64,000 bases of DNA, from positions 1-64,000 of the forward strand of contig SWBL01000089.1 in assembly GCA_024195585.1 (NCBI GenBank), written 5' to 3'. Origin of the DNA: Aureobasidium sp. EXF-3400. Taxonomy: Eukaryota > Ascomycota > Dothideomycetes > Dothideales > Saccotheciaceae. The notes below the pieces were generated by a model. The model had not been told where the DNA came from. It saw only the letters and a program-made list of their open reading frames with translations, and ran no database searches. Each line of letters begins with the position of its first letter. Within the stretch, counting starts at the first letter, position 1. The position numbers and the translations under genes are program-made. Shown here piece by piece: positions 9,602 through 21,200 of this stretch.

Positions 9602-10482
9602 GCCTTGTCACCGTACAATACCTCGTGGGCTTGTTCGTCATTCACATCCGGGTCTGTCCTCTTTCTGCTCGAGCACCCGAAAAAGGGCTATCACGGCATC
9701 AACAGCCCGCTTGGGATTGATTGCCTCACGTTATTGCTACCATTCTTGGCAGCGCATCCTCGGACGTTTTCTCTAGACGATTTCCAGAATCTCCGATCTA
9801 TGCAGCTTAAGATGTGTCTATCAAACTGAACTTCTTGCTGAATGATCATTCCTTTCATCAAACTCTGTTCAGAGTTACGAGAGTTTCCACACACGTGGGA
9901 TCGCATGTGTCAAAGCAAAGAGGGCTGAACAGAAGCTTCCAAACTGCCAAGGGGTCCAGCGGATACGTCTCCGATAGCCGGAAGTCGACTTAGCCGAGCA
10001 GGATAGATGATGATGTTGGTATGATGCTTGCTGCCCAAGGCAAACAAAGACCTCCATTCATGATTTCCTGTTCTTAGAAGAGATTTGTATAGATTTATCG
10101 TGGACTCTGAAGTTGAATCGACGATAGAAACCACGACAACTGGGATGCCTGAATAGATGCTCAAATTCAAAGCCCAATGGACATGACTCTTAGATTATCA
10201 ATCGAACACGTGTGGGAGCATCTTCGGACAACCTAGGCGCAAATCCGGATCTTTGATACAAGATGATCATATCGTTCCAAAAGCGACTCTATTAGCCGAA
10301 GAAATAACTTGGTTGTAGAGTGAGCTGATATGGAGGCTCAAAAAAAACTGCCTTGCCCACTTTCCAAGAAGGTTCACTCCTTTTTCCAACGAAGAAGCAG
10401 AACCAAGAGTTGTCATGGTTGTACCAAGAATCTTAAGTCCTTATTCAACTCAGAAGGACTTTGAACAGCGAACGAGTTAACA
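9602..10482. other. intergenic, no gene seen
   Basis: About 880 bp holding the promoter of the TYW2-like gene and the 3' region of the CZIB gene. ORFs at 9525-9829 and 9691-10170 are short, in conflicting frames and lack coding character. Confidence 0.5.
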
Positions 10483-11207
10483 TTATGAGCGCTTGATCTC
10501 CCATTTCTGGCCTTGGATGCTGACTTCCTCGCCGGCTTTCTCGTCGTAGTCGTACCAATCACCTTCTGTCAGGTCAATGGCGTCGAACTTTGTGTTTGAT
10601 TCAATGCCGGTAGCTTTCCACTCTCCCTATACATTGCATTAGTACTTTTTCGAGGGGCTTGTAGAATGATCGGTGGGATGGACGTACATCTGGCTTGAAC
10701 TCGACGAATTCAAGACCTCTGCAGTCGAACTCGATGATCTTCTGGGCCTTGGGGGTGTCGCTGTGGGTGTAGGGCTTGGGTGCATCCTTGATGGTTGCAG
10801 AGTGTTCTCTCTAGTAAAGCAAATGTCAACACATCAGACCATTTCATCAGAAGCATCAAAGAATGAACAGACCTTGCAGTTCTTGCACTTCCAGACAAAG
10901 TTGGCCTCACCCCTGCTGCCAGATACTTCGTTTTGTTCCTATTTCGAAGTTGTTGGTGGATGAAAAGATGAGAAAAAGACAGAATAAAGACCTACAAATC
11001 TGCTCACGCTGACCCAGTTGGGGTGGACCTCACGACATGAAGTACATTGCACCTTGAATGTATAGTAGAAAGGGCTGTCTTCGGTGTCGATGGGAGCGAG
11101 ATCGGTTACGCTGTTTTGAAAGATGTTGGCAAATCAAGCTCATACTGTACACATGGACGACTATAGACCTACCCGTTAAGCTCGGCGGTCAAGGTAAGTG
11201 CCAACAT
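10483..11207 (-). CDS. CXXC-motif zinc-binding protein (CZIB / DUF866, UPF0587)
   Basis: A five-exon gene reconstructed by hand: 11207-11173, 11110-10996, 10938-10873, 10810-10688 and 10626-10483, joining to 160 aa, the usual size of the family. The start MLALTLTAELNGVTDLAP and the block VQCTSCREVHPNWVSVSRF carry the first CXXC. The second CXXC is KCKNCK in exon 3. The C-terminal DLTEGDWYDYDEKAGEEVSI is the family signature. All four zinc cysteines are intact. DUF866 proteins bind zinc and form a jelly-roll-like fold; in human the protein binds a metallochaperone, but the physiological role is unsettled. The gene is divergent from the mitochondrial protein gene at 11448. No single exon exceeds 50 codons, so simple ORF scans miss it. 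Confidence 0.93.
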
Positions 11208-11447
11208 GATGTGCAGTAAATGTTCTGAGAGGAAATGGTGAATGTTTGTAAATGCTCACAACATGCAAGCAAGCAAGAGAGGGCAGCGGAAGAGAGCGCC
11301 AAGGCCGCGCGGGAAAGTCAGTCGAGTCGCGGGCCAAAAAATACCGGTCATCAATCACCAGAGACGGCACAGCCAGACGACAACAGCCCTTCCCTTTGCG
11401 TTTCCAAGGACCTGGTGGAGGGGGATCGCTATGCAGCAGCGATAATA

Positions 11448-13331
11448 ATGCAAACACTTTGGTCACGGATAGCGCAGACCGGACTCAGCTGCCATTGCCC
11501 TTCATGCGTGTCGGCAGGTGCCAGTGGGGTTGCTAGGCGGACCACCAGTGCTGCGGGCAGGAGGCCAGTGAGATGGGCTCTTTCGTCGACCTTCGTATAC
11601 TCGGGCATCTTCGCTGCCGCCGCTACGACCGATGCTGGATTCAAGCAAAAGAGACGGGAACAATGGGACCGTGCCATCGCAGACATCAAACACGATCTCG
11701 ACCAGCCCGCATTGGACAAAACTACTGTTACCCGAGAGCTTGCCCAAGTTCAGAAAGAGAAGGAGGACCACATCCAGACCGAGCAAGAGAAGGAAGAGGC
11801 TGTCCCATGGAAATTGCTCTTCGACGACCTGCGAGAAGCCATTCTCGACGATCCACATGAAGAAGCACAACTCGATGGCCCTATATGGCCGGCAAACACA
11901 GGCGCTGACCTATACCGACCCTTTGTTGCGCCCAGTTCTATTTATGCCAAACCCTTCCACCGCGAAAGGGCGCTTGCCACCCGTTGGACCACGAAGAAGA
12001 TACGCACAACCGAGTTGGCTGTCGACAAGCTTATTCTGCGCATGCTGCTACATCTGGATGACCTCGGTTTTCGCAACGACATCGGAACTGTTGTACCTAC
12101 ATCATGCTCAGACTTCTTTGGCGCCTCGACTTCTCACCTCAAGGCTCTCTTGTTGTACACCAACAATCAACATATGGAAGCTACTACCTTTCCAGATCCC
12201 TTTGCACAAGTAAACGACCTCCCGCGACAACATAAATACGGTGTCACTTATCGACAGGATGCTCTAGGTGAATTTCACCTCACTGCTCAACATCTGAACA
12301 GCGCTTTGGGCCAGCTGTTTGAAAAGAAGAAGTCGGGACAACTAGCCTATGAGGAACTTGTTGCGAAGATTGCTTACAACCTCTACATCTCTTCAGCACC
12401 ACCCGACTTGGATTGCTGGAACACCCTACTTTGCGGCTTCATGGACTGTGGAGATATCTTCTTGGTAAACCCTACACTAAATGCAATCCGCAATGCAAAC
12501 GTGCGTCATAACGAGATCACTATCAGGGCTACTCTCAAGTACTACATCATGGTCAACTCCCCTGACAGATTTGTCACATTTGTTGATAGGGTTCGTGGCT
12601 TGGGAAATGGTCTAATGCTGGCAAAGCCTATTGTTACTATCAACGATTCAGGTCGTCCCCGCCTGGTTCTCAAAGATAACGGCAAGATTGTTCAAAAGCC
12701 GTATCACACCCCTGGAGTCTTTGAAACCATCGTGCAAGGTGTATTGCATTTTGCTGGCTTTGATGTGGCGTTGCGCATTTGCAAAGACATGCGTCGCGAA
12801 GGATGGGGTCTCTCGATTCGTGGTCTGACCCCTTTACTCGATGACCGAGCGCGAAACGCAGACTACAAAGTCGGATGCCAGATATGGGACCTGATCAAGA
12901 TGCTGCAGGCGGAAAGCAAGGCCAAGGGCAACCAGGAAAGACTATTCGCCCGCACTTACTCGGCTATGCTGCGTTTGTGCAGCGCTTGTAATGATATGGC
13001 TCGTTTCGACGAGATATTGCGCGAAGCACGCGCTGCCAAGTACGAGCATAAAGACCTGTTGAAAATTTTCAGGCAAGAGATGCTTGAAGGGTCATCTGCA
13101 GTGCCTCGCTTGAAAGAGCCCAAGTCTGGTATACAACGTTATGTTCAGGAAGTCGCTCTGGAAGACTTCCAGAACGTTGAAGAGAAGGAGCCTGAAAGAG
13201 TTGATGAGGAGATTCTGATGATACCAGAAGCTCAAGCAGTCATGTCGTCAGCAAGTATTGATTCTAGTTCTGGTCTAGCTTTCCAGGATGACGATGATTG
13301 GCTGGATTCTCCAATGGTTGTCAGATCGTGA
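11448..13331 (+). CDS. mitochondrial helical-repeat (PPR-like) protein
   Basis: 627 aa from the ATG at 11448 (MQTLWSRIAQTG). The frame is open upstream to 11235, but that stretch overlaps the divergent CZIB start and has odd composition. The N-terminus is basic with a CHCPSC motif, typical of fungal mitochondrial precursors, followed by a short hydrophobic stretch (FVYSGIFAAAATTDAGF). Residues ~150-190 are a charged coiled coil. The C-terminal half consists of helical pairs such as ARTYSAMLRLCSACNDMARF, which look like pentatricopeptide repeats. PPR-type proteins bind organellar RNA and control its processing or translation; I infer such a role but see no diagnostic PPR code. The last ~50 residues are acidic. 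Confidence 0.75.
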   Translation: MQTLWSRIAQTGLSCHCPSCVSAGASGVARRTTSAAGRRPVRWALSSTFVYSGIFAAAATTDAGFKQKRREQWDRAIADIKHDLDQPALDKTTVTRELAQVQKEKEDHIQTEQEKEEAVPWKLLFDDLREAILDDPHEEAQLDGPIWPANTGADLYRPFVAPSSIYAKPFHRERALATRWTTKKIRTTELAVDKLILRMLLHLDDLGFRNDIGTVVPTSCSDFFGASTSHLKALLLYTNNQHMEATTFPDPFAQVNDLPRQHKYGVTYRQDALGEFHLTAQHLNSALGQLFEKKKSGQLAYEELVAKIAYNLYISSAPPDLDCWNTLLCGFMDCGDIFLVNPTLNAIRNANVRHNEITIRATLKYYIMVNSPDRFVTFVDRVRGLGNGLMLAKPIVTINDSGRPRLVLKDNGKIVQKPYHTPGVFETIVQGVLHFAGFDVALRICKDMRREGWGLSIRGLTPLLDDRARNADYKVGCQIWDLIKMLQAESKAKGNQERLFARTYSAMLRLCSACNDMARFDEILREARAAKYEHKDLLKIFRQEMLEGSSAVPRLKEPKSGIQRYVQEVALEDFQNVEEKEPERVDEEILMIPEAQAVMSSASIDSSSGLAFQDDDDWLDSPMVVRS

Positions 13332-13548
13332 GAAATGAACATATGGACAGTGTACATATAGGGAAATATCATTGCATTGGGTTGCGGCGTTATAGGAGAT
13401 TGGGAGAAAAGACATCAAGCGGTTGATGCATTGCTTTTGGAGAGCCAGGCGTGTATGGCTATTGGGGATCATGTACAATATCATGGGGACACGATAGAAC
13501 ATGTAGATATGTATGTCATTAAAAAGTCTACCTTTCGAGATAAGACAT

Positions 13549-14109
13549 CTAGGCAAGAGCAACGGCTGCCTTGTAGATCTGGTAGAAACAAGTAGCCAAG
13601 CCTGCCGTCCATGTCAATGAACGAGCATGACTAGCTTGTTCAGAGGTTGTGTTGATCTGGCCATAACAGTCAGTACCAGTTACTCAAGAAATGCACTAGA
13701 ACACAATCCACTTACGTAGAGAAGAGTGTAAAGCACTCTGATACCCAGGAAGACAGCGGAGAACTGAGCATTGCCGATGTCGGTTCTTGTGAGCTTCTCG
13801 GCAAATACACCAGCCAAAGTCGCAGCGATGAACAGAGGCAAGGTCTCCATGCTGTTCTTGTGTGCAGCCTCGGCACGTTCATAGAGCGCAAAGACGGCGG
13901 GAGGGAGGGTCTTCTTTACATGCGCAATGTTACCCTCACCTCTGCCGTTTGCGTTCGACCATTCAGTGTGCTTCTTGACAGTCGAAAGTGCATAGCTGTA
14001 TTGAATGCTTAGATGGCTCCAAGTCCAATGGTCTACGAGCTACTTACGCGTGAGGTACTACGGACAGAATGGTGTAGACCGGAATGGCGAGGAGAGAGTA
14101 GTCAGGCAT
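13549..14109 (-). CDS. MAPEG-family membrane protein
   Basis: Three exons: 14109-14048, 13995-13716 and 13656-13549, joining to 149 aa, the standard size for the family. Introns are 52 and 59 bp with GTAAGT-like donors. The core RAEAAHKNSMETLPLFIAA is the MAPEG signature (glutathione/substrate-binding Arg, Asn and Glu on the helix 1-2 region). Four hydrophobic helices are visible: residues 5-22, 64-90, 100-120 and 125-147. MAPEG proteins of ER and outer membranes include microsomal glutathione transferases and peroxidases that detoxify lipid peroxides. The exact substrate is not predictable. The protein ends AVALA without a KKXX signal. Confidence 0.9.
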
Positions 14110-14562
14110 GTTGATGGATGTTAAACTTGAAGCAGATTGCGTGAAGAAATACGAAGCAAGCTGTGCGAGGGGGAGACTTTGGCTTCTTAATACTATCAGG
14201 AAGCTCGCCGGGTTCGGATCTCCTCTTCTATTCGGTGTTCGTAGGGATGAATGATGACGCTGCATGTGTGAATACGAATACGAGGCCGAGTGTTATCTTA
14301 TCGCAGCGCCTTGGCAGCATCAGAGCGGGGTGTCCCTTCGATTTTCTCCGTCCTTGTGGCGTCGCTGACTGAAGAGAAGTTCCTTCGAGAACATTTTTGG
14401 TGACAGGAATTAATTCCTCTTGTTTCCTACATTTGCCCTTGGCCTTTTGTCGCCTCATACCACCCTCTAGGCACTCGACCGAAGTGCTTATTTGCGCCCC
14501 TTGTCAACCCGGCGGCGTACTTTTTCGACCTCAATACAGTTTTTCTTTATCAGCATATCAAC
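14110..14562. promoter_or_regulatory. bidirectional promoter region, MAPEG gene / NMD3
   Basis: A 453-bp gap between divergent start codons at 14109 (minus) and 14563 (plus). No ORF of note; it must contain both promoters. A pyrimidine-rich stretch precedes the NMD3 ATG, as is usual for fungal housekeeping genes. Confidence 0.6.
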
Positions 14563-16165
14563 ATGTCTATGGATCTCGACTCGGTCTCGATGGCACCCGC
14601 TGCCCAGCGTGAGGTGACCAACGCTACGTGGGTTTGCCTTCTATCTTCCATATCAGTAGGTCGTACTGACAAGCAATAGCATTCTCTGTTGCAACTGTGG
14701 TGCTTCCATCGACGGCACTGTCTCAGCTGGCGCTCTCTGTTACGACTGTATCAAGCTCACCATCGACGTATCGCAAGGCATTCAAAGAGAAGGAACCCTC
14801 CACCAGTGCAGAGATTGCGACCGTTGGTTGTCGCCGCCCAACCAGTGGGTCGTTGCCCAGCCCGAGTCGCGTGAACTTCTGGCCCTCTGTCTTCGCAAGC
14901 TCCGTGGTTTGAACAAAGTCCGCATCATCGACGCCTCCTTCATCTGGACCGAGCCTCACTCCCGCCGTGTCAAGCTGAAGATTACCATCCAACAAGAAGC
15001 CTTCCAAGGCACCATTCTCCAGCAGACCTTCGAGGTCGAGTTCGTCCAGGCCAACCAACAGTGCCCTGATTGTCAAAAGAGTTTCACACACAACACATGG
15101 CGCGCCGTCGTCCAGGTTCGCCAAAAGGTCCAGCACAAGCGTACTTTCCTCTACCTCGAGCAACTGATCCTCAAGCACGGTGCCCACCGTGATGCAATCA
15201 ACATCAAGGAAATTCACGACGGTATCGATTTCTTCTTCTCGGCAAGAAATCATGCCGAGAAGTTTGTCGATTTCCTCGGCAGTGTCGTACCGATGAAGAG
15301 TAAGAAGTCGCAAGAGTTGATTTCGATGAACGTCCACACTTCCGAGAAGACCTACAAGTTTGCTTTCTCTTGTGAAATTGTGCCTATTTGCAAGGACGAT
15401 CTGGTCGCACTCCCCATCAAGCTCGCCAAGCAGATCGGAAACTTGTTCCCCCTGGCTCTCTGCTACCGTGTCGGTACCGCCGTCAACTTGCTCGACCCCA
15501 ACACTCTCCAAACCGCCGAGGTCGCTACTCCCATTTACTGGCGCGCTCCTTTCACCCCTATCGCAGATATTCCTCAGCTTGTCGAGTTCATTGTCATGGA
15601 TATTGAGATCACTGGTCCCACGAAAGGACGCTTCGTTCTTGCCGACTGCACTGTTGCTCGTGCCACAGACCTTGGAGTGAATGACACAACATACTTCTGC
15701 CGTACCCACCTCGGTGCTCTCCTGAACCCTGGTGACAGTGTCATGGGTTACCTCCTTGCAGGAACACAGTTCAACAACACCGAGTTCGAAGAGATTGAGA
15801 ACAGCAAGACATACAAGTCGGCGATTCCTGACGTAGTGTTGGTCAAGAAGCACTACCCTCGTCGCAAGAAGGCTGCTGGCCAGAAGAGAAACTGGAAGCT
15901 CAAGCGTATGGCCAAGGAAGAGAGCGAGATGCTTCCCCGCAAGCAGGATCAGGAACGCCTCGAGCGCGACTTTGAGCTCTTCCTGCGTGATGTTGAGGAA
16001 GACGAGGAACTTCGTCAAACCATGCAAGTCTACAGAGCCCAACAAGAAGCCAACGCCAATGAAATGGAGATGGAGACCGATGACGAGGATGATGAAGGTC
16101 CTCAAATCCCTATGGACCAACTGCTCGACGAGTTCGAGGAGATGAACATGCAAGATGCCGAGTAA
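14563..16165 (+). CDS. NMD3: 60S ribosomal export adaptor Nmd3
   Basis: Two exons, 14563-14627 and 14680-16165, giving 516 aa, close to yeast Nmd3. The zinc-binding N-terminus is intact: ILCCNCGAS, ALCYDCIK, HQCRDCDRW and QQCPDCQKSF supply the CXXC pairs. The eIF5A-like and core domains follow (KVRIIDASFIWTEPHSRR; NIKEIHDGIDFFFSARNHA). The acidic C-terminus (MDQLLDEFEEMNMQD) carries leucine/methionine spacing of a CRM1-type export signal. Nmd3 binds the joining face of nascent 60S subunits, recruits exportin Crm1 and is released in the cytoplasm by Lsg1 and Rpl10. A 501-codon ORF on the opposite strand is a codon-bias shadow. Confidence 0.97.
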
Positions 16166-16931
16166 GGTCTTGTATATCCTTGATTGCGTGGTTTTGGCAT
16201 GGTCGACTCTTGGGACAGTCGACCACAAAAAAGGGTTATGGGATTTTCATCACGGCGTTCATAGCATGTAAGGCGTTCCATGTTCGTTATTCTTCTTATG
16301 ATCTTATCTTTTTTGGACGTTTAGAGATATCCATCAATGTCAGTCGCAAGAAAGCGGCACACTTTCATCACATCACACGTGCCTTCCTGATTTGTTCGAC
16401 TTCGACGCGACTTTAAATTGCTGCCTGAGGCTTGTACTTCGCACTTGCCTTGACTTCCACTTCAGAACTCGATTGCCGCGCTTAACGAACTTCCCCTGCC
16501 GCTTGTCATTCCACTTTCTCAAAGCCCTCATCGCATCTTCGTCGAGGCGGCTTCTGAGAATCTCTGCACTTTCTGCCCGTTCTCACTGCGTTGCCATCTT
16601 CGCCTGGCCTACGCCGGCACCTCACTACGTGCTTTGCGCGCGTGTTTCTGTCCCTCTCTCTGTTCTTCGTTCGGTTCGCCTCTTGCATGCATTTGCACAA
16701 CCAACTCCGTTTGGAGTAGTCCAAACACTTTCCCAGTCACCCCGATCCACCTATCGAAGCATCCTCACGATTGTCGATTCGGCCAGGAACAACCTGAGAA
16801 CCAGAAACCCTTCTCACGACCTCGACCAGAAGATCAAACCCTAACGACTCAAAATCATCCCATTTCCAAGTCAAATAACCATCAGGCACACCTCCATCTT
16901 CAACCTTCCAACCTCAAAGCAGCAACACACC
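16166..16931. other. promoter and pyrimidine-rich leader of the next gene
   Basis: About 770 bp. The last ~500 bp are strongly C/T-rich on the plus strand, which suggests a long 5' UTR. Several overlapping ORFs (16392-16844, 16634-17086) are by-products of that composition. No other gene seen. Confidence 0.5.
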
Positions 16932-17888
16932 ATGTATCCTTCCGAGGAACTTGGCTCGCCTTCGCTGGCCCTCAGTATCGAAGTGCCTCGCAGTCCTTCT
17001 CTTCCTGGCAGCGGAACCCCCCTCTGGGACTCTATGTCACTGCCCAGCAACCCCTCTCTCAGAGCTCGTGTTCCCGACTCCAATAGAGGCCGGGCTGAGC
17101 CTCCTTTTCGCTTCCTGGACTTACCTGCTGAGATCCGGAACATGATCTACGAATTTTCATTCTCGAGTTACCCTATTTCCTGGTCCACTGATCTGTTATG
17201 CTCCTGCGAATACGATTTCGCGCATCACGCATACCTGGGTGTGATGAAGCGTCAATTCCAGCCCCCCTCAATCGCCTCGGTGAACAAACTTATCCGTGAA
17301 GAGGCCATGTGTCTCTACTACGGCACGTCAAATTTCAGGTGGTACTGGGACCCCTTGAGAGTGAACTCTGGGGGAGGTAGACTTTTTCTTCCAGACTCTA
17401 TCGAGGTTCTTGCACACGTCTTGAACTTTGCGGCGATCAATGGCGTCCTAATCAAAAGCATCACTGTCTGTAGTCCCCATGACTGCCACAGGCCCGACTA
17501 CGTCTGGAAGGATCTCACTATGTCTGTACGCTTCCTTGCACAACTTCGAAGATCTGTTGATCTGATTGGACGAGCTCATCCAATGCTACGTGAGCTCAAG
17601 TTCGAGGACGAAAATGCATTCACTCGTCGTCTGTTCAACTTCTCTGGTATTCTTGAGCCATCTATACTCAGGCACCATCAGTCGTTGGTTCGAAAGCTTC
17701 GACTCTTCTTACGCGATGACCCTGAAGGAGTTGAGATGCTCGATATAATCGAAGAAATCGAATCTGAGAACTGGTGGTGCGAGATGGAAATGCGCAGGGA
17801 GAAGAAGGAGCTTATGAGAATTCAGAATAAGGCCAAGGGACTCGAGAGATGGACTGGCGTTCTTCGAAGCCGCCCATCTAAGGATTAG
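16932..17888 (+). CDS. F-box-like / 2EXR domain protein
   Basis: Single exon, 318 aa. The N-terminal ~50 residues are Ser/Pro-rich and probably disordered. The signature FRFLDLPAEIRNMIYEFSF at about residues 59-77 matches the block seen in the protein at 7235-8230. It is followed by the second helix IASVNKLIREEAMCLYYG and a hydrophobic segment typical of the family. The C-terminus is a charged helix rich in Glu, Lys and Arg. Molecular role unproven; possible SCF substrate adaptor. The two copies share only the motif, so they are not a recent duplication. Confidence 0.82.
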   Translation: MYPSEELGSPSLALSIEVPRSPSLPGSGTPLWDSMSLPSNPSLRARVPDSNRGRAEPPFRFLDLPAEIRNMIYEFSFSSYPISWSTDLLCSCEYDFAHHAYLGVMKRQFQPPSIASVNKLIREEAMCLYYGTSNFRWYWDPLRVNSGGGRLFLPDSIEVLAHVLNFAAINGVLIKSITVCSPHDCHRPDYVWKDLTMSVRFLAQLRRSVDLIGRAHPMLRELKFEDENAFTRRLFNFSGILEPSILRHHQSLVRKLRLFLRDDPEGVEMLDIIEEIESENWWCEMEMRREKKELMRIQNKAKGLERWTGVLRSRPSKD

Positions 17889-18263
17889 ACGCGACACTTG
17901 ACTGTCTTGGACTCACAAGAGATTCGGCGGATGAAGGCGGGAGAGCAGCACTCACAAAGATCAACACCAGACGGAGACCATGACGAAGGTTGCTTTGCTA
18001 GAACAGCTCGGGCATTGACTTGATAGCTTTCGATTGTTGCTTGCACAGCATGGAAGCTTTTGGCTGATGAGGTAGATAACTATCCTTTCTAAGCTAGCAT
18101 TTGCTTTTGATGGACGTTGGGACTCATGATTATATATGTAGCTTACGGCGTTGACCAAACATGATAAGATGTATACTTTACACTGTTCACTTCCTTGTAC
18201 TTGTTGATGTAAGGTTCTGCTTTTATTGCAATGCTATACCTACAACATCATGCATCCTTGGAC
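17889..18263. other. convergent 3' region
   Basis: A gap between the stop codons of the F-box-like gene (plus) and 5-oxoprolinase (minus). It holds only their 3' UTRs; no gene seen. Confidence 0.6.
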
Positions 18264-21200
18264 TTAAGCACTAGCTTCTCCCTCAGCTTGTCTAGCAGCA
18301 ACACTTCCACCCTTCCAGTGACTTTTCGGATCAGTCCAAAGCTTGCTCGCCTTACTCTCCTCACCAACAGGTCCCCAACCACCACCTCCTGGTGTGTTGA
18401 TAATGATTCTCTCGCCAGGCTGGAAGGCTGCAGTGTTCTTGCCGCCCAAGTTGATATACCTGACTTCCTGCTCCTCTTCCACTTTGCCCTCTTCACCAGG
18501 TGCTTTGGCAACATTCCGCACCCAGAGGTTCTTTCCACACTCTGCATCTTCACCACCAGCAAGACCGTAAGGGTGGTAAACGCGACGTTCGCTGAGAATA
18601 GATACCTGCACAGGAATCCTAAACTCAATGTCGCGAACAACGCCATCACCGCCGTTATGTTGACCTTTACCTCCCGATCCAGCGCGCAAGCTAAACTCAC
18701 GCAGAATAACCGGGTAGCGACGTTCAAAGACCTCGCTGTCGGTGATACGTGTGTTGGTCATATGCGTATGCACGCCATTAGTTCCATCCCAAGTGGGACC
18801 TGCACCCGACCCTCCAGCAATGGTTTCATAGTATCCAAAGCCTTTCACGTGTTCCTTGCCATCTGCATTACCGCCAAACCCAAAAGTGAGATTATTGCAA
18901 TCACCCTGAGAAGCAGCACAAGCCTGGAAAGCCTTGAGGACGACATCGGTGACTCGTTGGGAGGTGAGCACGTTACCACCCACCACTGCTGCGGTTGCGG
19001 AAGGCGACAAGAAAGATTTTTTGGGGATTTTGACGTGGATGGGGGTTAGACAGCCTTGATTCAGGGGTATGTCTTCGCTGATGAGGCAGCGTAGGCAGTA
19101 GATTATGGCGCTGTAGGTTACTGCTTCGGGTGCGTTGGTGTTTCCGTACACCTGCAGAGATGTAGTTAGCAAAGGTTACAACAGTCGGATACAAGTAGCA
19201 TTACCTCCGGTCCTGTGCCTGTAAAGTCGAACACTGCCTCTCCCTTCTCGGCGTCGATCTGAACGTTGAGTTCGATGGGACTACCATCGTCCATGTAGTC
19301 GACAGCTGACAAATCTTGACCCTCGAAACGCTTGCTGACACCCTTGAGCAGCATGCGAACACTGTTTTCTGCGTTTTTCTGGATGCTCCTCATGTAGAAT
19401 TGCACAACGTCCTCGCTGTAGTCGTCAATAAGAGTGTTGATCAAGTTGATACCCTTTTGGTTGGCAGCAACTTGAGCCTTCAGGTCAGAGATATTGTCTG
19501 CAAGGCAACGGGTGCCACTGCATCCAGGATGTTGTGCTGGTTCGTCAAGCAAAAGTTCCGTAATGCGCTTCTCGTTGAACCTGCCTTCCGAGACCAGCTT
19601 CTCTGTCTTGATCGACGCACCTTCCTGGAAGAGCTCCCGCGAATGAGGAGGCATGGATCCGGGAAGGATACCTCCGATATCTGCGTGATGGGCTCGAGAT
19701 GCGACATAGAAGACGATCTTGTCGCCACTGAATGCTGGTGTGATGACCGTGATATCAGGCAAGTGTGTGCCACCATACATAGGATGGTTCGAGACCAAGA
19801 CATCACCACGTTTCAGCTTGCCCTCCCAGATCTTGGCCTGCTTCTGAACGCATGTACTCATGCTACCCAAATGAACAGGAAGATGGGGTGCATTGGCGAC
19901 AAGACCTCCGCTTGAGTCGAAGAGAGCGCACGAATAGTCAAGTCGCTCTTTGACGTTAGTGCTGACACTGGTCTTTTGCAATGCGCGGCCCATCTGTTCT
20001 GCAATCGCCATGAATCGGTGTGCGAAGATACTGAGCATGATCGGATCGACAGTCTCAGTGTCGAGCTTCTTCTCAGATCCGTCGCTTTCACCAATGTTGA
20101 TGACAACATGTGTGTCGATGACCAGGGCAGAAGCGCCGGGCGTCACGACAATGGTTTGAGTACCGTCAGCGATGATTGCAGGTCCTTGGACGCGGTCACC
20201 TGTTGCAAGGTCCTCAAGCTTGTAGATGGACGTTTCTTGTCGACCTCCCTCGAAGTACACCTGAGACTTGCCGTAAATCTTCTCGTCTTTGCCAACATCC
20301 TTAGGCTTGACTTCTTGCAACTGCTGATCAACGGTCTTCTCCAAACCTTCGAAAGTCTTGCCGATACCACGAGCTCTGACATCATCAACGATGATATCTC
20401 TGTCAGGAAGAGTGAAACCAAACTCTTGTTCGTGTTGCTCGACGAATGCTTTACCAAAGGCCCAGTCATCGCCGTCGAACTTCTCTTTGGCGTCTTCTTT
20501 GCTCGGCTTGATGATCATCAAGGCTGATTCGGTTCCTCGGTACCTCATGTTGAGATACTCTTCGAAGTGAACGTGTTCTTCATCGAAGCCTTGATCTTTC
20601 AAAGTGGCCTTTGACTTCTTCTTGAGCTCCTCGATCTTGGTTTGGAAGTATTTGCGAACATCTCCATCGTCAGACCACACCTTAGAGTCGGGTTCTTGTC
20701 TTTCGTCCACGACGTCGGCTAAGGCCATGCCATATGCAGAGAGAACGGAAGAGTAACGGTGAATCAAGATCTGACTGATGCCGAGAGCTTCAGCAATAGC
20801 AACTGCATGCTGACCACCAGCACCACCAAAGGTCGCAAGTCTATGTTTCGAGGTATCATGACCTCTTGCTTCGGTCAAACTGCGGATGGGTCTTGTCATG
20901 GTCTCGTTGGCGATTTTGATGAATCCGTAAGCTACTTCGTCAGCAGACATATTCTTGTCCTTGACTTCCTGGTTGATCTTCGTCGTGAGTTCTTCGAAAA
21001 GCTTCTTGCTGGCTTCAGGATCCAGACCCTCGTCTTCATTCTTGCCAAAGATCTTGGGAAAGAAGTCGGGCAGAAGGCGTCCGAGGAACAAGTTGGCATC
21101 GGTGATTGTGAGGGGTCCATCTTTTCTGTAACAGGCAGGTCCAGGGTGTGCACTTGCCGACTCTGGTCCGACAACAAACAGTCCATTTTTGAAGAACAAA

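Noticed and set aside
14205..14225. GGTTCGGATC-like sequence resembling a tRNA T-arm
   Set aside because: No matching A box or cloverleaf around it; I found no tRNA gene in the window.
14723..16228. 501-codon ORF on the minus strand opposite NMD3
   Set aside because: It mirrors the NMD3 exon almost exactly; such long antisense frames arise from the C-ending codon bias of a highly expressed gene. Its translation is Leu/Val/Asp-rich with no domain.
7235..17888. The two F-box-like genes as a recent tandem duplication
   Set aside because: They share only the short family motif, are 9 kb apart and otherwise differ completely.
18231..19049. 272-codon plus-strand ORF opposite 5-oxoprolinase
   Set aside because: Shadow of the real minus-strand exon; no motif and no splice or promoter context.
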